Below, piece after piece: positions 59,227-64,000 of a DNA stretch of 64,000 bases; position 1 is the first letter of the stretch; each line of letters starts with the position of its first letter. The position numbers and the translations under genes are program-made. Below the pieces are notes generated by a model. The model was not told where the DNA came from, did not search any database, and worked only from the letters and a program-made list of their open reading frames with translations. The stretch comes from Luteimonas vadosa (GTDB lineage: Bacteria > Pseudomonadota > Gammaproteobacteria > Xanthomonadales > Xanthomonadaceae). Where the stretch lies: NCBI RefSeq assembly GCF_039543545.1, contig NZ_BAABJY010000002.1, forward strand, positions 1,206,273 through 1,270,272, read 5' to 3'.

Positions 59227-59964
59227 TCAGTCCCTCGCCTCGTTGCGGTCGCGTCGCGGCCCGCGCGGGCGCTCGCGGTCACCGCGGTCGCCGCCACGTG
59301 GCGCGTCGTCCTTCTTCTCCTGGCCGACCTGCGAGAAATCGAAGATCTCGCCCTTGTACACCCAGGTCTTGATGCCGATGATCCCGTAGGTCGTCTTGGC
59401 TTCGGCGAAGCCGTAGTCCACGTCGGCGCGGAGCGTGTGCAGCGGCACCCTGCCTTCGCGGTACCACTCCGACCGCGCGATTTCCGCGCCGTTGAGGCGG
59501 CCGGCCACGTTGACCTTGATGCCCAGCGCACCCAGGCGCATCGCGTTTCCGACGGCGCGCTTCATCGCACGGCGGAACATGATGCGGCGCTCGAGCTGCT
59601 GCGCGATGCTTTCGGCAACCAGCTGCGCGTCGAGCTCGGGCTTGCGGACCTCGGTGACGTTGATGTGCGCGGGGACGCCCATCAGGTCGGAGACTTCCTT
59701 GCGCAGCTTGTCGATATCCTCGCCACGCTTGCCGATCACCACGCCCGGGCGGGCGGTGTGGATCGTGACGCGCGCGGTCTTGGCCGGGCGCTCGATCAGG
59801 ATCTTGCTGATCCCGGCCGAGGCCAGCTTCTTGCGCAGCATCTCGCGGACGCGCAGGTCGGCGACGAGGTAGTCGGCGTAATCCTTCTTGCCGGCGTACC
59901 ACTTCGAGTTCCAGTCCTTGGAGATGCCGAGACGGATGCCAGTCGGGTGAACTTTATGGCCCAT
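59227..59964 (-). CDS. rpsC: 30S ribosomal protein S3
   Basis: Encodes 245 residues. KH domain with VVIGKRGEDIDKLRKEVSDLMG and the C-terminal domain forming part of the mRNA-entry helicase site. MGHKVHPTGIRLGISKDWNSKWYAGKKDYADYL is the usual start. The last 25 residues are rich in Arg, Asp and Gly (GGDRGDRERPRGPRRDRNEARD), a tail found in many Xanthomonadaceae S3 proteins. Confidence 0.98.
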   Translation of the reverse strand: MGHKVHPTGIRLGISKDWNSKWYAGKKDYADYLVADLRVREMLRKKLASAGISKILIERPAKTARVTIHTARPGVVIGKRGEDIDKLRKEVSDLMGVPAHINVTEVRKPELDAQLVAESIAQQLERRIMFRRAMKRAVGNAMRLGALGIKVNVAGRLNGAEIARSEWYREGRVPLHTLRADVDYGFAEAKTTYGIIGIKTWVYKGEIFDFSQVGQEKKDDAPRGGDRGDRERPRGPRRDRNEARD

Positions 59965-59967
59965 AAC

Positions 59968-60315
59968 TTATTTGCCCTCGCCCACGACCACGGTGATGTG
60001 GCTCGTACGCTTAAGAATCCTGGTGCCGCGGCCCTTGGCCCGCGCCATGAAACGCTTCAGGGTCGGACCTTCGTCGACCATGATCGTCTTGACCTTCAGC
60101 TCGTCGACGTCCGCGCCCTGGTTGTTCTCGGCGTTCGCGATCGCCGACTCCACGACCTTGCGGATCATGTGCGCGGCCTTCTTGTCCGAGAACTTCAGCA
60201 GGTTCACGGCGCGCTCCGCGCTCAGCCCGCGGACCTGGTCCGCGACCAGACGGGCCTTCTGCGGCGAGATGCGGGCGGTGCGCAGCACGGCCCTGGCGCC
60301 ATTGTCGTTGTTCAT
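59968..60315 (-). CDS. rplV: 50S ribosomal protein L22
   Basis: Encodes 115 residues. Lines the peptide exit tunnel; its loop is a site of macrolide resistance. RAVLRTARISPQKARLVADQVRGLSAERAVNLLKFSDKKAAHMIRKVVESAIANAENN and the loop RFMARAKGRGTRILKRTSHITVVV. Among three in-frame ATGs, the one at 60315 (MNNDNGARAVLRTAR) has an AAGGAG site 9 bases upstream, while the one at 60324 would lie directly on it; the former was chosen. Confidence 0.95.
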   Translation of the reverse strand: MNNDNGARAVLRTARISPQKARLVADQVRGLSAERAVNLLKFSDKKAAHMIRKVVESAIANAENNQGADVDELKVKTIMVDEGPTLKRFMARAKGRGTRILKRTSHITVVVGEGK

Positions 60316-60328
60316 GGTCGTCATCTCC

Positions 60329-60598
60329 TTACCTGCCAGCCTTCTTGTCGCCGCCATGGCCCTTGAACGTGCGGGTCAGCGCGAACTCGCCCAGCTTGTG
60401 GCCGACCATGTTCTCGTTGACCAGCACTGGGACGTGGTTGCGGCCGTTGTGCACGGCGATCGTGTAACCCACCATCTCGGGCAGGATCATCGAGCGACGC
60501 GACCAGGTCTTGATCGGCCGCTTGGTGTTGCCCGCCGCTTCCACCTTCTTGATCAGGTGGTGGTCGACGAAGGGACCCTTCTTCAGTGAACGTGCCAT
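60329..60598 (-). CDS. rpsS: 30S ribosomal protein S19
   Basis: Encodes 89 residues. MARSLKKGPFVDHHLIKKVEAAGNTKRPIKTWSRRSMILPEMVGYTIAVHNGRNHVPVLV is a complete S19 signature. Located in the head of the 30S subunit with S13. It follows rplB by 6 bases and rplV by 13 bases. Confidence 0.98.
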   Translation of the reverse strand: MARSLKKGPFVDHHLIKKVEAAGNTKRPIKTWSRRSMILPEMVGYTIAVHNGRNHVPVLVNENMVGHKLGEFALTRTFKGHGGDKKAGR

Positions 60599-60604
60599 GC
60601 TCGG

Positions 60605-61432
60605 TTATCTCCTGCGATCGCGCACGATGAATTGCTGCGTCCGCTTGTTCTTGCGGGTCTTGTAGCCCTTGGTCGGCACGCCCCACGGGGTCACCGGATG
60701 CGGGTTGCCCTGGCCGGCCTTCGCTTCGCCACCGCCGTGCGGATGGTCGACCGGGTTCATGGCCGCGCCGCGGACGGTCGGCTTGATGCCGCGCCAGCGC
60801 TTGGCACCGGCCTTGCCGAGCTTCTCCAGGCTGTGCTCGACGTTGCCGACCTCGCCGATGGTGGCGCGGCACTCCGACGGCACGCGGCGCATCTCGCCGG
60901 AGCGCAGGCGCAGCGTCGAGTAGACGCCCTCGCGCGCGACCAGCTGCACGCCGGCGCCGGCGGCGCGCGCGATCTGCGCGCCCTTGCCCGGCTTCATCTC
61001 GATGCAGTGCACCGTCGATCCGACCGGGATGTTGCGCAGCGGCAGGGTGTTGCCGGTCTTGATCGGCGCATCGGTTCCCGCGATCACCTGGTCGCCGGCC
61101 TTCAGGCCCTTGGGCGCGATGATGTAGCGGCGCTCGCCGTCGATGTAGACCAGCAGCGCGATGTGCGCGGTGCGGTTGGGGTCGTATTCGATCCGCTCCA
61201 CGCGCGCCGGGATGCCTTCCTTGTCGCGCTTGAAGTCGATGATGCGGTAGTGCTGCTTGTGGCCGCCACCGATGTGGCGCGTGGTGATCCGGCCGTGGTG
61301 GTTGCGGCCGCCCGTCCTGCTCTGGGGCTCGAGCAGCGGCGCATGCGGCGCACCCTTGTGCAGGTCCGGCGTGACCACGCGGACCGCCGAACGGCGGCCT
61401 GCGGAGGTTGGCTTGAATTTCATCAATGGCAT
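60605..61432 (-). CDS. rplB: 50S ribosomal protein L2
   Basis: Encodes 275 residues, near the peptidyl-transferase centre. MPLMKFKPTSAGRRSAVRVVTPDLHKG and RGAAMNPVDHPHGGGEAK (with the conserved histidine) and the C-terminal TRKNKRTQQFIVRDRRR are standard. Gap to rplW is 43 bases. No sign of alteration. Confidence 0.98.
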   Translation of the reverse strand: MPLMKFKPTSAGRRSAVRVVTPDLHKGAPHAPLLEPQSRTGGRNHHGRITTRHIGGGHKQHYRIIDFKRDKEGIPARVERIEYDPNRTAHIALLVYIDGERRYIIAPKGLKAGDQVIAGTDAPIKTGNTLPLRNIPVGSTVHCIEMKPGKGAQIARAAGAGVQLVAREGVYSTLRLRSGEMRRVPSECRATIGEVGNVEHSLEKLGKAGAKRWRGIKPTVRGAAMNPVDHPHGGGEAKAGQGNPHPVTPWGVPTKGYKTRKNKRTQQFIVRDRRR

Positions 61433-61475
61433 GGGATGGGTCCTTTTATTGGAGTTCCGACAAGTCGAAACCCCG

Positions 61476-61787
61476 TCAGGCCTTGGCGTTCATGACGTCG
61501 ATCGTCTGGCCATCGGCCAGCTTCACGTAGGCCTTGCGCCAGTCGCCGCGACTGCCCTGGCGATTGCGGAAGGCCTTGTTCTTGCCCTTCACGTTCACCA
61601 CGTTCACCGTCTCGACCTTGACGTCGAAGATCTTCTCGACGGCGGTCTTGATGTCGGCCTTGGTGGCCGACCTGGCGACTTCGAAGGCGTACTGGTTGGA
61701 GAGCTCCTGCAGGCGCGCGGTCTTCTCCGAGACGCGCGGTGCACGGATCACGCTGTAGAGCTTGGCGCTGTTCATTTCGGTGCTCAT
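61476..61787 (-). CDS. rplW: 50S ribosomal protein L23
   Basis: Encodes 103 residues from the ATG at 61787, which overlaps the rplD stop as ATGA. SVIRAPRVSEKTARLQELSNQYAFEVARSATKADIKTAVEKIFDVKVETVNVVNVKGK is the conserved core. It sits at the tunnel exit and docks trigger factor. A further in-frame ATG at 61796 would overlap rplD more deeply and has no ribosome site. Confidence 0.96.
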   Translation of the reverse strand: MSTEMNSAKLYSVIRAPRVSEKTARLQELSNQYAFEVARSATKADIKTAVEKIFDVKVETVNVVNVKGKNKAFRNRQGSRGDWRKAYVKLADGQTIDVMNAKA

Positions 61788-62404
61788 GCCAGCCACTCCT
61801 CGATCTTCTTCATCGCGTCGGTGGTGACCAGGACGCTGTCGGCGCCGACCAGGGACACCGGGTCCAGGCCCTGGACGTCGCGCACCTCAACGTAGGGCAG
61901 GTTGCGCGCCGACAGGTACAGGTGCTCGGAGGCCTCTTCGGTGACGATCAACGGGCGCTTGCCCAGGTCGAAATCCTTGAGCTTGCCGGCCAACGCGCTG
62001 GTCTTGGTCTGGTCGACATCGAACGCATCGACGACCTTCAGGCGCCCCTGGCGGTTGAGCTCGGACAGGATCGCCGACATCGCCGCGCGGTACATCTTGC
62101 GGTTGATCTTCTGCTCGAAGCTGCGCGGCTTGGCCGCGAAGGTGACGCCACCGCCGACGAAGATCGGCGCGGTGAGCGCACCGTGGCGGGCGCCGCCGCC
62201 CTTCTGCTTCTTCGACTTCTTGGTGGTGCCGTTGACTTCCGAGCGCGTCTTCTGCGCCTTGGTGCCGGCGCGGCCCGCGTTGCGATAGGCCACGACGACC
62301 TGGTGCACGAGGTCGCGGCTGAATTCGCGGCCGAACACGGCATCCGACACGGAGATCGTGTCCTTGCCGGCCTTGCCGTCTTTGCTGGTGATGGCGAGTT
62401 CCAT
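61784..62404 (-). CDS. rplD: 50S ribosomal protein L4
   Basis: Encodes 206 residues. Tunnel-wall protein; in E. coli it also represses the S10 operon by acting on the leader. RDLVHQVVVAYRNAGRAGTKAQKTRSEVNGTTKKSKKQKGGGARHGALTAPIFVGGGVTFA carries the extended loop. Whether it also regulates this operon is unknown, but the S10 leader here is long. It follows rplC by 13 bases. Confidence 0.97.
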   Translation of the reverse strand: MELAITSKDGKAGKDTISVSDAVFGREFSRDLVHQVVVAYRNAGRAGTKAQKTRSEVNGTTKKSKKQKGGGARHGALTAPIFVGGGVTFAAKPRSFEQKINRKMYRAAMSAILSELNRQGRLKVVDAFDVDQTKTSALAGKLKDFDLGKRPLIVTEEASEHLYLSARNLPYVEVRDVQGLDPVSLVGADSVLVTTDAMKKIEEWLA

Positions 62405-62417
62405 CGTCGTCTCTCCC

Positions 62418-63071
62418 TTATGCCTTGCTCGTCGGACGGACGATCACGTCGCCGCCCGGCGCACCCGGCACCGCGCCCTTGACCGCGATCAAGCCGCGCT
62501 CGGCGTCGACCCGGACCACTTCGAGGTTCTGCGTGCTCTGGCGCACCGCACCCATGTGCCCGGACATCTTCTTGCCCGGGAACACGCGGCCCGGCGTCTG
62601 CCGCTGGCCGATCGAGCCAGGCGAGCGATGCGACAAGGAGTTGCCGTGCGTCGCGTCGCCCATCTTGAAGTTCCAGCGCTTGATCGTGCCCTGGAAGCCC
62701 TTGCCCTTGGTCACGCCCTGGACGTCGACGATCTGGCCGGCCTCGAAGATGTCGGCCTTGATCTCGCCGCCGATCTCGAAGTCGCCGATCTTGTCGTCGG
62801 CCACGCGCAGCTCCCACAGGCCGCGGCCCGCCTCGACCTTGGCCTTAGCCAAGTGTCCGGCCTCGGGCTTGTTGACCAGCGAGGCGCGACGGGTCCCGAC
62901 GGTGACCTGCACGGCGCTGTAGCCATCGGTCTCGGGGGTCTTGATCTGGGTGATGCGGTTGGGGGTCGCCTCGATCAGGGTCACCGGGATGGACTGGCCA
63001 TCTTCGGTGAACACCCGGCTCATCCCGGCCTTGCGACCGACGATGCCCAACGAATATTTCTTCGCGGTCAT
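62418..63071 (-). CDS. rplC: 50S ribosomal protein L3
   Basis: Encodes 217 residues. Begins assembly of the 50S subunit near the peptidyl-transferase centre. LGIVGRKAGMSRVFTEDGQSIPVTLIEATPNRITQIKT at the N-terminus and the extended loop HGNSLSHRSPGSIGQRQTPGRVFPGKKMSGHMG with the glutamine methylated by PrmB in many proteobacteria. 10 bases from rpsJ. Confidence 0.98.
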   Translation of the reverse strand: MTAKKYSLGIVGRKAGMSRVFTEDGQSIPVTLIEATPNRITQIKTPETDGYSAVQVTVGTRRASLVNKPEAGHLAKAKVEAGRGLWELRVADDKIGDFEIGGEIKADIFEAGQIVDVQGVTKGKGFQGTIKRWNFKMGDATHGNSLSHRSPGSIGQRQTPGRVFPGKKMSGHMGAVRQSTQNLEVVRVDAERGLIAVKGAVPGAPGGDVIVRPTSKA

Positions 63072-63081
63072 GATCCGGTCC

Positions 63082-63393
63082 TCAGGTCAGTTTGATCTGG
63101 ACGTCGACGCCAGCCGCGAGCTCGAGCTTCATCAGCGCGTCCACGGTCTTGTCGTTGGGGTCGACGATGTCGAGCACGCGCTTGTGCGTGCGGGTCTCGT
63201 ACTGGTCGCGCGCGTCCTTGTCGACGTGCGGCGAGACGAGGATTGTGTAGCGTTCGATCTTGGTCGGCAGCGGGATCGGGCCGCGCACCTGCGCGCCGGT
63301 CCGCTTGGCCGTTTCGACGATCTCGCTGGCCGAACGGTCGATCAGCCTGTGATCGAACGCTTTCAGCCGGATCCGGATCTTTTGGTCCGCCAT
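63082..63393 (-). CDS. rpsJ: 30S ribosomal protein S10
   Basis: Encodes 103 residues. Binds NusB and takes part in antitermination as well as in the 30S head. IRIRLKAFDHRLIDRSASEIVETAKRTGAQVRGPIPLPTKIERYTILVSPHVDKDARDQYETRTHKRVLDI is conserved. First gene of the S10 operon; the ATG at 63393 (MADQKIR) was chosen because the upstream extension has no homology. Its leader is about 340 bases long. Confidence 0.97.
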   Translation of the reverse strand: MADQKIRIRLKAFDHRLIDRSASEIVETAKRTGAQVRGPIPLPTKIERYTILVSPHVDKDARDQYETRTHKRVLDIVDPNDKTVDALMKLELAAGVDVQIKLT

Positions 63394-63741
63394 GACGGAG
63401 ATTCCTTCGTTGAAAGAGCGACAGGCTTCGTGGCTGGGTGCACGAAACCCCGTGTAATCAATGACTTGCCGGGGAAAGAGCTCCACCCCGGTAGTTTCCC
63501 TGCAAATGACGCTGTACCTGGATCCGTCCCTTCCAGAAACGCGGCAGGCCGGTCACCCGGCCCGCCCAGACGGAAACTGCAAACGCGCCGAAAGGCCCCG
63601 TCGATGTGTCCCGAACTATCTTTCGGAACGGACGGGGCGCTGCCGCGCGACATTTCCCTGTCTGGCGAAGACGAGGTGCATCCTGCCCCTCATTTCGCGT
63701 TTCGCGGCCGTCCCGGAAGGGTCGACCGCGGTGAGCCGCAC

Positions 63742-63771
63742 ATTCTAGCCGGGCCGGCCGGGTCAGCGCAA
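63742..63771 (-). promoter_or_regulatory. S10 operon promoter
   Basis: On the minus strand, TTGCGC (63766-63771) and TAGAAT (63742-63747) are separated by 18 bases in otherwise very GC-rich sequence. The predicted start near 63735 leaves a leader of about 340 bases before rpsJ. Confidence 0.65.
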
Positions 63772-63812
63772 GCGCTGATTGCCCGGAACCCGCTATTGAC
63801 GCTCCTGGCGCG

Positions 63813-63831
63813 GGCCACCCTGTGGGTGGCC
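63813..63831 (-). terminator. Hairpin downstream of tuf
   Basis: An 8-bp perfect stem with a 3-base loop lies 45-63 bases after the tuf stop. No T-run follows on the minus strand, so it may be a weak terminator only. Confidence 0.4.
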
Positions 63832-63875
63832 AAACGGCAGGGTTGCCCGGAAGCCCTTGGGCAGCCGGAAATCCC

Positions 63876-64000
<125 letters not shown>

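Larger units (their letters stand above)
63394..63875. other. tuf-rpsJ intergenic region and S10 leader
   Basis: No gene is seen in these 482 bases. They hold the probable S10 promoter near 63.75 kb, followed by about 340 bases of transcribed leader, and a perfect hairpin near 63.82 kb downstream of tuf. Confidence 0.7.

Overview
The window reads as a chromosomal segment of a high-GC gammaproteobacterium of the Xanthomonadaceae/Lysobacteraceae (Lysobacter, Luteimonas or Pseudoxanthomonas type). The evidence is the very high GC, the Xanthomonas-like GltX, Tdh and OmpA sequences, an S46 dipeptidyl peptidase very like the Pseudoxanthomonas DAP BII enzyme, a class II DAHP synthase, and the standard gammaproteobacterial S10-spc-alpha ribosomal gene order. 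I see no phage, insertion sequence, CRISPR array, tRNA or rRNA.

Layout. 1-7.1 kb: small exported proteins, a nucleotide-pyrophosphatase-like lipoprotein, divergent hutF and hutI (the last steps of histidine breakdown), a membrane dipeptidase and a small Thx-like basic protein. 7.2-10.6 kb: a zinc island of a MerC-type membrane protein, a ZnuD-like TonB receptor and Zur, with a probable Zur operator in the divergent promoter. 10.7-21.2 kb: gltX, lpxH, then a long minus-strand run (S46 peptidase, histidine phosphatase, folC, SPOR protein, purF, DUF455 protein and a lipoprotein gene cut by an amber codon). 21.4-23.7 kb: tdh-kbl threonine degradation. 23.7-25.0 kb: a pseudouridine synthase and an acetyltransferase.

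25.2-31.3 kb: a tightly coupled six-gene lipid-modification operon (desaturase, FAD oxidoreductase, DUF1365, CFA-synthase-like enzyme, DUF1295, second CFA-like methyltransferase). This is the most interesting block in the window. 31.4-33.4 kb: a secreted protein and OmpA. 33.5-41.2 kb: a split methylcitrate pathway, with prpD separated from prpC-prpB by a dienoyl-CoA reductase, a SleB-type hydrolase, a GST and a potassium channel. 41.3-48.9 kb: mdh, an aspartate-type aminotransferase, ppiB, typA/bipA, a class II DAHP synthase and dsbB.

48.9-64 kb: the ribosomal-protein superoperon, read on the minus strand from the end of tuf (cut by the window edge) through rpsJ ... rplQ. rpmJ is missing from its usual place between secY and rpsM, and there are unusual spacers between rplR and rpsE and between secY and rpsM. 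Several genes (hutI, lpxH, folC, fadH, merC) have a -10-like hexamer only 6-8 bases before the start codon, which suggests leaderless or nearly leaderless transcripts.
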